64,000 bases of DNA from Janthinobacterium sp. BJB426 (lineage in GTDB: Bacteria; Pseudomonadota; Gammaproteobacteria; Burkholderiales; Burkholderiaceae_D), in NCBI RefSeq assembly GCF_002735705.1, contig NZ_PDZL01000008.1:186001-250000 (forward strand), given 5' to 3'. The stretch's first letter is position 1, and each line of letters begins with the position of its first letter. Position numbers and translations under genes: made by a program. Under the pieces are notes generated by a model, which was given only the letters and a program-made list of their open reading frames with translations, did no database searches and was not told the DNA's origin. Shown one piece after another: positions 35,386-43,101 of this stretch.

Positions 35386-35808
35386 ATATGAAAATGAAGA
35401 AAAATTCAAAAGAGACCGCAATGTAATATTTTATGTTTAATGTTGGCTAATAGCTGATGAAATATTTCATGGGAGTTGCTATCGATTTTGTACTTGCTCT
35501 ATGAAATTTTTTTTTGGATGAATGAATTATTGATTCATGTTATCAGTATAAAATCTATGAAATTACACACATTTACACAAATAAGAAAATATTTTTAATT
35601 AAGTACGGAGGCCGGAATCAAAGATTTTTGCATGCCCTGAAAGACCTACCGTGAGCCACTCTAAATTGTTGGAACTCTTGCATCTATCCTCTATCGAAAA
35701 CCGTCACGATGATGGCATCCTTGGGGCGTTAGGATGCATGGCATGAACACTAGGATCTACGTAAACAATCTCGCCTCAAGGAAGTTGCGTACCAGGTTGA
35801 TCATCCAC

Positions 35809-36120
35809 TTATCTCATCGCAGAATGGGAGCGAGGTGAAACACGCCGGGCGGCGGCGGGCAGACGGCTCGACCACGGCGCTATACCAATTGCATAATTGG
35901 CTAGCGGTGTATTCGCCAAGGCATGGGGCCACGGGTACCGGTCGAATGCGTCGCCGCAGCTTTTCCCGACGACGATGCCACTGTCGGCGCCGCGTCGGAC
36001 TTCGGTCTCGCGTTCCAACGCCCAGGCCTCGGCCTCGGTACTGAATGTTTTACATTCCCGTCTGCGGAGGATGGCGACTACTGCCCGCCAACCGCCAACC
36101 CGTTTCCTGAATGAAGCCAT
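35809..36120 (-). pseudogene. N-terminal relic of a tyrosine integrase
   Basis: From ATG 36120 the frame reads MASFRKRVGGWRAVVAILRR, then KTFSTEAEAWALERETEVRR and GIVVGKSCGDAFDRY, the arm-binding N-terminal region of phage/genomic-island integrases (ASFRKR...GWRA...KTF-T-AEAEAWA...GDAFDRY). After about 65 residues similarity fades, and no catalytic domain (R...HxxR...Y) exists. It lies 160 bp from the 3' end of a tRNA-Leu gene, the classic position of an island integrase, so it marks a lost integrated element. Confidence 0.65.
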
Positions 36121-36217
36121 GCATCCCGCTCGTTGAGGCGTAATCAGGCGCAAATTTGGCGTAATCGCTGCTGGTTTTTGTCGGGTTTAATATGGGGTAA
36201 CAGGAATCTCGGGACGT

Positions 36218-36256
36218 AAAAAAAGCCATTAATCCCTGGGGTTTAATGGCTTTTTT
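36218..36256. terminator. Bidirectional terminator downstream of tRNA-Leu
   Basis: AAAAAAGCCATTAA pairs with TTTAATGGCTTTTTT (stem 36225-36232 / 36243-36250 flanked by A and T runs). Works in both directions and lies 23 bp beyond the 3' end of the tRNA. Confidence 0.85.
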
Positions 36257-36278
36257 GATGTTTCTGAATTCTGTGCGC

Positions 36279-36365
36279 TGGTGCCCGGAGCCGGAATCGA
36301 ACCGGCACGCCCTTACAGGCGGGAGATTTTAAGTCTCCAGTGTCTACCAGTTTCACCATCCGGGC
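36279..36365 (-). tRNA. tRNA-Leu (anticodon TAA)
   Basis: The minus strand reads GCCCGGATGGTGAAACTGG at the 5' end, with acceptor stem GCCCGGA/TCCGGGC, anticodon arm GGAGA-CTTAAAA-TCTCC (anticodon TAA), a class II variable arm, T-arm GCCGG-TTCGATT-CCGGC and encoded CCA at 36279-36281. Length 87 nt including CCA is right for tRNA-Leu. Confidence 0.96.
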
Positions 36366-36448
36366 AGCGCGGCGAGATTCTAGCACAGGTGATGCGCATC
36401 ACGCCATCCTGCGCCTGAGCCGTGCAGTCCGGTTTTATCTACCCGCCC

Positions 36449-38728
36449 TCAAAACGTCGCCTTGAACTGCACCCCATACGTGCGTGGTTCGTTGATGATG
36501 CCTGTCAGGTTATCAAAATCGATGGCGCCCAGCGACTGGATCTGGTTGGTGATGTTGCGACCGTACGCGGAGAGTTCATAGCGATCCCATTTGTAGCCGA
36601 CGCGCAAGCCGCCTTCCAGCAGTTCCTTGGCCTTGTATTCCTTCGCTTCGTACAGGAAGAAGTTGTAGCTGGTGCGATAGGCCCAGTCCGTGTAGGCGTA
36701 GAACTCGCCATTGGCGAGGGGAATGCTGTATTTCAGGGTGAAGTTGGTTTGCCATTCCGGCGCGCGCGGCAGCGGGTTGCCGTCGATGTAGGCCGTGCCC
36801 TTGAAAGGGCCCAGCGGATCGGTGACGGTGCAGCCGCTGGCCGGGTTGTTTTGCGCGTTGCCGCAGCTTTGCACGAACAGCTTCTTGTCCTGGATTTCCG
36901 TGTGGTTGTAGCTGCCGCCCAGGGTCATGCTGAGCGAATCGCTGAGGTTAGCCTGGAAATCGAGTTCCACGCCACGGCCCGTGGCCTTGTCGGCGTTGAT
37001 CAGCTGGTTCATGTTGACCGCGCCGCTGCCGGCCGTCAGTTGCTTGTCCTTGACGCGGTACTGGAACACGGCCACGCTCAGGCGCGCGCGCTTGTCGAAC
37101 AAGTCCTGCTTGATGCCGGCCTCGACGGACAGCGCTTTCTCGGCGCCCGCAAACGAGGGGCGGTCGGCCAGGCCGTTCAGGCGGCCCTGCATCGACGGTG
37201 CGCGGTAGCCGGTGGCGATGCGCGCGTAGGCGTTCGTTTCCGGCGTCAGCACATAGGTGCCGCTCAAGTCCCAGCTGATGTTGTGCGAGGTGTCGTTCAG
37301 GTTGAAGGGGCCGGCCGTGGTCGCTTCCACGCGCTTGGCCGAGAAGTCCTTCTTGTCCGTCGTGTAGCGCAGGCCGGCGCGCAGTTTCAGCGCGTCCGAG
37401 ACCGTGTAGTTGAGCGAGCCGAAGGCCGCGTACGACTTCGAGCTCTGGTTTTGCGTAGCGTAGGCGCTGTTTTGCGGATTGCCGGGCGCCAGGCTGTCAA
37501 AGCTGATGCTGTCGATCTGGATATCTTCCTTGAAGTAGAACAGGCCGGCTATCCATTGCAGCGGGCCGCGGGCAGATGATTCGGCGCGGAATTCCTGCGA
37601 AATCTGCTTGTGGTTGGGAATCACGTCGGCCGTTTCCACGACGAAGGGGATGAAGCCCGGGCCCATCGGTGGCGCATAGACGGCGCCATAGCCGCCGTCG
37701 ACGTCGGCGCGGCTGAAGAAATCGAGTTTTTCGTAGCCGGTGATCGAATGCAGGGTGACGCCGGGCAAGTCCCATTTCAGGCGCATGCTGCCGCCCTTGG
37801 TTTTCAGGTGCTGGCGGTTGATGCCGTCGGTCGGGTAGTTATCGTAATCAAAGCCGTCGACCAGGTCATTCGTGCCCTGTTTCAGGATGTTGGCACGGAA
37901 CAAGGTGGCCGTGCCGTCGAGGTTGCGCGCATGCACGTTGAACAGGGCGCTGAAGTCGCGCGTGGGCTTGACCAGTACCTGCAGGCGGGCGGCGCTGTCT
38001 TCATAGCCTTCGAAGTCGCGCGTGCCGGTCGGGCGCGGGTTGTGCACGCGGTCGTCGCGGCGCTGCGTCTGGCCGGAAAAGCGCAGGGCGACCGTGTCGC
38101 TGACGGGCACGTTGAAGGCGCCTTCCAGGTTCTTCATGCCATCCTTGCCGAAGCCGCCGCTCAGGTAGCCTTCCGTCTTGAAGACGGGTTTGGCGGAATC
38201 GAACTTGATCACGCCGGCCGGCGAGTTACGGCCGAACAAGGTGCCTTGCGGGCCGCGCAGCACCTCGACCTGATCGACGTCAAACACGGGAAAACCTTTC
38301 AGCATGGCGTTTTCCTGCACCACGTCGTCCATCACCAGGCCCACGGGCTGCGAGGCGTTCAGGTCGAAGTCGGTATTGCCCAGGCCGCGAATGTAGAAGC
38401 GGGGAAAGGTGCGGCCGTAATCCGATTCGACGGAGACGCTGGGCGAGCGGCTGTTGAGGAAGCGGATATCGGCGCCGCCGGCCGTCAGGGTGTCGAGCTT
38501 GTCGCCTTTCAGGGTGGCGATCGACATGGGCACGTCCTTGATGTTTTCCGCGCGCCGCTGCGCCGTCACGATCACCGTTTCCAGCTGGCCGGGACCAGCC
38601 TGCGCCGCCGGAGCGGCAGGCGCCGGGACGCTGTCCTGTGCCTGCGCCATCGCCTGCAGGGGAAAGGCGGCAGTGATTGCCAGGGTAATCAGGGTGTGGC
38701 GTACGGTGCTGGCATGCGGTGTCATCAT
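36449..38728 (-). CDS. TonB-dependent outer-membrane receptor
   Basis: 759 residues from ATG 38728 (MMTPHASTVRHTL), preceded by CAGGAG; the ATG at 38749 is less well placed. Signal peptide ends near AMAQAQ. The plug domain has VIVTAQRRAENIKDVPMSI and DVDQVEVLRGPQGTLFGRN, and the barrel ends in RTYGVQFKATF with the terminal Phe required by the Bam complex. Type resembles receptors for ferric siderophores or plant-derived substrates in this group; no FecA-type extension, no adjacent sigma factor or transporter, so the ligand is unknown. Confidence 0.93.
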   Translation of the reverse strand: MMTPHASTVRHTLITLAITAAFPLQAMAQAQDSVPAPAAPAAQAGPGQLETVIVTAQRRAENIKDVPMSIATLKGDKLDTLTAGGADIRFLNSRSPSVSVESDYGRTFPRFYIRGLGNTDFDLNASQPVGLVMDDVVQENAMLKGFPVFDVDQVEVLRGPQGTLFGRNSPAGVIKFDSAKPVFKTEGYLSGGFGKDGMKNLEGAFNVPVSDTVALRFSGQTQRRDDRVHNPRPTGTRDFEGYEDSAARLQVLVKPTRDFSALFNVHARNLDGTATLFRANILKQGTNDLVDGFDYDNYPTDGINRQHLKTKGGSMRLKWDLPGVTLHSITGYEKLDFFSRADVDGGYGAVYAPPMGPGFIPFVVETADVIPNHKQISQEFRAESSARGPLQWIAGLFYFKEDIQIDSISFDSLAPGNPQNSAYATQNQSSKSYAAFGSLNYTVSDALKLRAGLRYTTDKKDFSAKRVEATTAGPFNLNDTSHNISWDLSGTYVLTPETNAYARIATGYRAPSMQGRLNGLADRPSFAGAEKALSVEAGIKQDLFDKRARLSVAVFQYRVKDKQLTAGSGAVNMNQLINADKATGRGVELDFQANLSDSLSMTLGGSYNHTEIQDKKLFVQSCGNAQNNPASGCTVTDPLGPFKGTAYIDGNPLPRAPEWQTNFTLKYSIPLANGEFYAYTDWAYRTSYNFFLYEAKEYKAKELLEGGLRVGYKWDRYELSAYGRNITNQIQSLGAIDFDNLTGIINEPRTYGVQFKATF

Positions 38729-39207
38729 GAAACGGCTCCTGTCGGTCAAGGTTGTTCGTAAGGTCCAGGCAGGCGCAAGTCCGCTAGACGAAAAATCATG
38801 CTAGCACGGAAAGTTTTGGTATTCATGCCATTTTCCAGTGACAACTATTCATATCCATTTCGACTGAATACGCGAATAAAATCGTATTTGTCGTCAATAT
38901 CGGGCGGGTGCATAGTGGGATGCCGCCAGGCTTGTGCCAGTAGAAAGGACACCGAGATTGCCAGGCGCACTCCCTGCGGAGGCACAAAATCAGGGCTGAT
39001 GCGGTGATGCCAATCGTGTCCGGATGTGGGAAATACAACAGGGGAGTGCTGCCTTTTTTCGCGAGTGCCTTGTTGCCGGAATGCGACAAGGTTTCCTGGC
39101 TGGCATGCTGCGCTGAGCCAGTATTACCTTTCATGCATCGCCACCTATATTCGCAGCAGCGGGCGCCTGGCGGCTTGTGTCAGGCAGCCGCACATTGAGC
39201 GGACAGG
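38729..39207. other. 479-bp intergenic region, nothing identified
   Basis: Between the TonB receptor start and the end of the small minus-strand gene. Open frames here (for example 38798-39007 and 39004-39198) lack ribosome sites and protein-like composition. It must contain the receptor promoter, but no clear Fur box was seen. Confidence 0.5.
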
Positions 39208-39420
39208 TCAAATGGGGAACGCACCCGCGCCCGATACATTCAGGCAGGCGACCTTGTCGCTGGAAAAATACTTGATTTGTCCCAGGCCGATGGCGTAGCA
39301 GCCGTCGCTGAGCGGGGAAATGGGGCCGGTGAGTTTTTCACCACTGATCAGGGTCACTACCCAGGGCGTGGTGGCCGGTTTGCCCGCGTGGGCCAGTGCG
39401 TGTTGTACCAAGTCTGACAT
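39208..39420 (-). CDS. Hypothetical 70-residue protein
   Basis: From ATG 39420 (MSDLVQHALAHAGKP), with GGAGG five bases upstream; the longer frame to 39528 has no start signal. The body LTGPISPLSDGCYAIGLGQI ends in SGAGAFPI. Looks like a small single-domain beta protein of Sm/SH3 type, but no family is recognised. Divergent from the deacetylase gene, sharing the 271-bp region that holds the inverted repeat at 39536. Confidence 0.62.
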   Translation of the reverse strand: MSDLVQHALAHAGKPATTPWVVTLISGEKLTGPISPLSDGCYAIGLGQIKYFSSDKVACLNVSGAGAFPI

Positions 39421-39535
39421 GCTGCCTCCGATGAAAATCAAAGCTTGATGATAGCAGTGCTGGAGCAGCCTATCCTTGTGTGCACGGGCCTGTAGCACGG
39501 GTACGACAGAGGCAATCCTGGGCATCATAAAATAT

Positions 39536-39562
39536 TTGCAATTATTATGTTCATAATTGCAA
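39536..39562. promoter_or_regulatory. Perfect 10-bp inverted repeat, likely operator
   Basis: TTGCAATTAT (39536-39545), seven-base spacer, ATAATTGCAA (39553-39562). It lies between the divergent genes at 39420 and 39692 and overlaps a candidate promoter (TATAGT at 39571-39576). The arm geometry, with 17-bp centre-to-centre spacing, suits a dimeric helix-turn-helix regulator. No regulator gene is adjacent. Confidence 0.5.
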
Positions 39563-39691
39563 TGCTTTGGTATAGTTGATAATTACTCGAGGAAAGAAAT
39601 CCTGCGAGAAATAATATATTTCTTATATCTTTTCTGTTGCAAGGTGTGCATTTCAGCGGCCACCAGGCACAGTCTCCCTGAAAGCCGCACC

Positions 39692-41029
39692 ATGTCCAGC
39701 CAGTATCATGACGCACCGCCCCGCTTTTCCATGCCACCGCCGCCGGTTACCAATACGCCGCTGGAATTCATGCCCACGCACGATCTGTCCTTCTGGGACA
39801 GCGATGTGACGCCAGGCTGCACGGTGTCGCTCGATGCCGCCGTGTCGTTCAAGGATGGCTACCCCTCCTTGCGCATCGACCTGCCTGCCGGATTGCCTGC
39901 CGGTACTGTCGTCAAAGTGGGAACGACAGGCGCTGCCGGCAAGGGACAGCCGCGCATCCCGTTCAACTGGGACTTGCAACGCTTTTCCTTCGCCCTGCGC
40001 TCGACGAATGCCGCCATCATGCAGACGGGTGGCATGATTTACCTGGGGAACAGCGATTACAGCAGTTTCTGGTCCGGCTTCCTGAATGCCTTGCATTACG
40101 GCGGTTCCGCCGCCGCTGACACATTGATGTTCGTCGACAATGCGTGGTGGGTGCCCAAGCTGGCCACGCCGCTCGATTGCGAGGGCACGCCCACGGCACA
40201 AAACCTGTCGCGCGGGAAATTTACCGTGCAGCTGACGGCAGCCACGACGCAGCCGGAAACAATCTGGCTGGGCATGCTTGCGGCGTTGCCGAAGCGTAAA
40301 TTGCCCACTGTCATCTTGTCCTTTGACGATGGTTATGCCTCCTGGGATACGTATCTGATGGAGCGGCTGAAATATTATGACTTGCCCGCTTCGTTTGCCA
40401 TCGTCACGTCGCTGCTGGGGCAATCCGATTACATGTCGGCCGAGCGCATGAAGGCGCGTTTCGACGATCCGTCGCGCCTGTTCGACTTTACCCTGCACCA
40501 GAGCGTGCACGACAATGTGGCGGTACAGGGTTCTGCACAGTACGTCACCGCACTGCAGGTGGGGCGCGACCAGATGCGCGCGGCCGGTATCGGCGGCGAC
40601 GGACCATCGCACCACGCGTGGGTCGAATCGTTGTGGACCAATACGGCCATCGACGCCATGCGCGCCGCCGGCTTCCTGTCGGCGCGCGGCGCCGGCTATA
40701 CGGCAGAGCGCGGCTTTGACCAGGTGTTTTTCTCTGGCAATGACAAGGATGCGTACATCCTCAATACGTCCCTGGTCAACCTGACAAACGACGCCAGCTT
40801 TGCGCAAGTCCAGGCGGCGATCCAGACGGCGGTGGACGACGGCAGCTTTGTGTTTGTCAACGGCCACGATATCGTCAGGACGCCAACGTCCGACTACCAG
40901 ACTTCGTATGCTGTCATCGATGAGCTGCTGGCATGGCTGGCGGGGCAGGTGGCTGCCGGCGCGCTGCAAGTGGTGTCGCATAGCCGCTGGTTTGCCGATA
41001 CGACGGGTAGGGTGACGGACCGTCGCTGA
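39692..41029 (+). CDS. Polysaccharide deacetylase family protein
   Basis: 445 residues from ATG 39692 (MSSQYHDAPPRFSMPPPP). The N-terminal 200 residues are beta-rich with no known domain; from about 207 a NodB-type carbohydrate esterase-4 domain starts at LPTVILSFDDGYASWDTYL (catalytic/metal Asp-Asp) and contains HQSVH (metal His pair, H-x3-H) near 270; the C-terminus ends FVNGHDIVRTP...WLAGQVAAG. No signal peptide, which is unusual for a CE4 enzyme acting on surface polysaccharide. Substrate unknown. Confidence 0.82.
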   Translation: MSSQYHDAPPRFSMPPPPVTNTPLEFMPTHDLSFWDSDVTPGCTVSLDAAVSFKDGYPSLRIDLPAGLPAGTVVKVGTTGAAGKGQPRIPFNWDLQRFSFALRSTNAAIMQTGGMIYLGNSDYSSFWSGFLNALHYGGSAAADTLMFVDNAWWVPKLATPLDCEGTPTAQNLSRGKFTVQLTAATTQPETIWLGMLAALPKRKLPTVILSFDDGYASWDTYLMERLKYYDLPASFAIVTSLLGQSDYMSAERMKARFDDPSRLFDFTLHQSVHDNVAVQGSAQYVTALQVGRDQMRAAGIGGDGPSHHAWVESLWTNTAIDAMRAAGFLSARGAGYTAERGFDQVFFSGNDKDAYILNTSLVNLTNDASFAQVQAAIQTAVDDGSFVFVNGHDIVRTPTSDYQTSYAVIDELLAWLAGQVAAGALQVVSHSRWFADTTGRVTDRR

Positions 41030-41058
41030 TCGCCGCAGAAGAAGGCTGCGCCGGCGCC

Positions 41059-41571
41059 TTACGCGTCGGCCAGCAAGTTCTTCGGCAGGGCTACCGACAC
41101 CAGTTTCCAGCGCCACAGGCCGTCGCGCGTCAGGGTCAGTTCGCCGATATGGCTTTTGCTGTGGGCGCGCTGCACCACGACGCTGTCCCAGGAGGTGTAG
41201 CGCAGTTTGTAGTCGGGCTTGGTGTTGCGCTTGCGGCCGCTGATGTCGCTGACCTTGGCGATCGGCTTTTCGTAGCGGTCATTGAGCTTCATCAAGGCGA
41301 CGATGCCCTCTGGCATCAGCATGGTATCGAGCAAGGGGTCAATGACGTCGGGGCTGATGTCGTCGGCCACTTCGGGCGCCGAGAACAGGGTGTGCAGTTG
41401 TTGCCCCAGGCTGCCGCGCAGCTGGGGCAGGTCGATATGCGCAGCCAGGGCCTGGCTATCCTCGTCCATGGTCGCCGCGCGGATCTCGTTCATGGTGAAA
41501 TACGGGCTGCCATAGAAGACGCCGGCCAGCGCGACCAGTGCCACTACAGCGAGAAGCATCATTCTTTTCAT
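41059..41571 (-). CDS. DUF2939 membrane-anchored protein (copy 1)
   Basis: 170 residues from ATG 41571 (MKRMMLLAVVALVALAG), which follows an AGAGATCGCACG ribosome region; the longer start at 41622 is unlikely. One N-terminal membrane segment, then GSPYFTMNEIRAATMDEDSQ and HIDLPQLRGSLGQQLHTLF, the DUF2939 pattern. Function of the family is unknown. The neighbour at 41688 is a clear paralogue (SPYIAMYRISIAAKS, ADLPAVRASVARQL). Confidence 0.8.
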   Translation of the reverse strand: MKRMMLLAVVALVALAGVFYGSPYFTMNEIRAATMDEDSQALAAHIDLPQLRGSLGQQLHTLFSAPEVADDISPDVIDPLLDTMLMPEGIVALMKLNDRYEKPIAKVSDISGRKRNTKPDYKLRYTSWDSVVVQRAHSKSHIGELTLTRDGLWRWKLVSVALPKNLLADA

Positions 41572-41687
41572 CGTGCGATCTCTCGGATGCCTGGCGACCC
41601 GGTGCGCCTGAAGTGTTGGCATTCTACATAATATTTCCCAAAGTCAACATAGCGGTTTAGGTAAGTGTTGTTTTAGATCAAGTTTCG

Positions 41688-42134
41688 TCAGAGTAATTCT
41701 GGCGGCAAGGTAATGTCCGTCAGTTTCCAGTCCCAGATGCCATGGCGGCGCAGCAAAAACTGGCTGGCGGCGGGACCGGCGCCGCTGCGCCGCAACACCA
41801 CTTCGTTCCACGAGCGGTACGCCATGCCGAAGTCGTGGCGCTTGCCGTCCGTCCCCTGCTTGCCGTGCAGAATCAATACCGTGATGCCGGGCGGCGAGAC
41901 GATGGTGTCGAGCATTTCCTTGAAATCGTCTTCGCTGGCCGTTTCGCCGGCCGCCCGCAACTGGCGCGCCACGCTGGCGCGCACGGCGGGCAGGTCCGCC
42001 TGCTGCGCCAGGTTTTCCAGGCGCACGGATTTCGCCGCGATGCTGATGCGGTACATGGCGATGTAGGGGCTGACCCAGGTGAAGCCGATAGCGGCGACGC
42101 TAAAAATGATCGCGGTGGCGTACTTTCTTTTCAT
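41688..42134 (-). CDS. DUF2939 membrane-anchored protein (copy 2)
   Basis: 148 residues, MKRKYATAIIFSVAAIGFTW, single membrane anchor. It shares with the copy at 41059 the pattern SPY-MYRI..., the two-helix segment, the ...SPPGITVLI... stretch and the C-terminal GIWDWKLTDITLP / GLWRWKLVSVALP. The genes are tandem and same-strand, 116 bp apart, so a local duplication that has diverged. Confidence 0.8.
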   Translation of the reverse strand: MKRKYATAIIFSVAAIGFTWVSPYIAMYRISIAAKSVRLENLAQQADLPAVRASVARQLRAAGETASEDDFKEMLDTIVSPPGITVLILHGKQGTDGKRHDFGMAYRSWNEVVLRRSGAGPAASQFLLRRHGIWDWKLTDITLPPELL

Positions 42135-42246
42135 GGTCCGTGTTTTTGTATGAGCTGTGCCGCCGTGATTTTACCCGGCCAGGGGCGGTGGATGGTGTAG
42201 CATTCGTGCCGGCGCGGACCATCGCGCCGCAATATTGAGGACAACC

Positions 42247-43086
42247 ATGAATATCACTATCAATCAGGTGCTGCAGTCGTATATCGACCCGCTCACCGCC
42301 AGCGAGTACGCGGCGCTCGAGCGCAGCCTGCTGGCCGAAGGCTGCCGCGACGCGCTGGTGTTGTGGAACGACGTGCTGATCGACGGGCATAACCGCTACG
42401 CTATCTGCCGCCAGCACGGCATCGAATTCAAGACCATCCAGAACACCAGCTTTACCTCGCTCGACGACGTCATGCTGTGGATGATCGACAATCACCTGGC
42501 GCGCCGCAGCGTGTCGGACTTCCAGCGCGGCGTGCTGGCCCTGCGCAAGAAGGAAATCGTCGCCGCGCGCAGCCCGGCGCCCGTCAGCGCCCAGGATGCG
42601 CCGGAAGGTGAAAACGCGCCCAAGCCACCCATGAGCACGCGGGAAGAAGTGGCCAAGGCGGCGCGGTTGAGCAGCAACCAGATCAGCCAGATCGAGAAGA
42701 TCCAGAAGGCGGCCTCGCCGGAACTGGTGGAAGCCGTCCGCTCGGGCACGATCTCCATCAATGCGGCGGCCACCGTGGCGTCCCTGCCGCCGGAAGAGCA
42801 GGTGGCGGCCGTCGCCGGCGGCAAGAAATTATTACGCCAGGCGGCCAAGGAAATCCGCGAACAGCGCGCCGCCACGCGCACGCCGCGCGAGCCGAAGGCA
42901 CCCCACGTGTCGCAGGATACGCCGGAGACGGGCAACGAGCCGTGGGCGGACAACGCGGCCCAGGCGCCGTCCGAAGCGGAGCGCCTGCGCGGCGAGATCG
43001 CCAGCCTGAAACAGCGGGTGGCGCAGCTGCAGGCGGAAAATGTGGAGTTGAACCAGCGCATCGCCGCTTTAATCGACGCATCCTGA
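42247..43086 (+). CDS. ParB/Srx-like nuclease-fold protein with coiled-coil tail
   Basis: 279 residues from ATG 42247 (MNITINQVLQSYIDPL), with TGAGGACAACC upstream. The ParB-like N-terminal block has ALVLWNDVLIDGHNRYAIC (about residues 37-55), the G-H-N-R motif of ParB/Srx folds, then a helix-turn-helix region KAARLSSNQISQIEKIQKA and a C-terminal coiled coil (LRGEIASLKQRVAQLQAE). Without a ParA partner it is probably a chromosomal or plasmid-derived regulator rather than a partition protein. Confidence 0.78.
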   Translation: MNITINQVLQSYIDPLTASEYAALERSLLAEGCRDALVLWNDVLIDGHNRYAICRQHGIEFKTIQNTSFTSLDDVMLWMIDNHLARRSVSDFQRGVLALRKKEIVAARSPAPVSAQDAPEGENAPKPPMSTREEVAKAARLSSNQISQIEKIQKAASPELVEAVRSGTISINAAATVASLPPEEQVAAVAGGKKLLRQAAKEIREQRAATRTPREPKAPHVSQDTPETGNEPWADNAAQAPSEAERLRGEIASLKQRVAQLQAENVELNQRIAALIDAS

Positions 43087-43101
43087 CTAATGGAGTAGTG
43101 C

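Larger units (their letters stand above)
35200..36217. other. AT-rich, mostly gene-free stretch
   Basis: Apart from the hexanucleotide array and the integrase relic, nothing convincing is seen. 35420-35640 is strongly AT-rich with no good ORF. Short frames at 35651-35746 and 35742-35838 are open but unrecognised and probably remnants of an inserted element. Confidence 0.5.

Noticed and set aside
35203-35421. Val-Asp/Ala-Asp repeat ORF on the minus strand
   Set aside because: It is produced by the hexanucleotide array, starts with TTG without a ribosome site, and has no protein-like flanks.
35114-35440. Ser/Thr repeat ORF on the plus strand
   Set aside because: Antisense to the gene at 34846-35199 and generated by the same repeat array.
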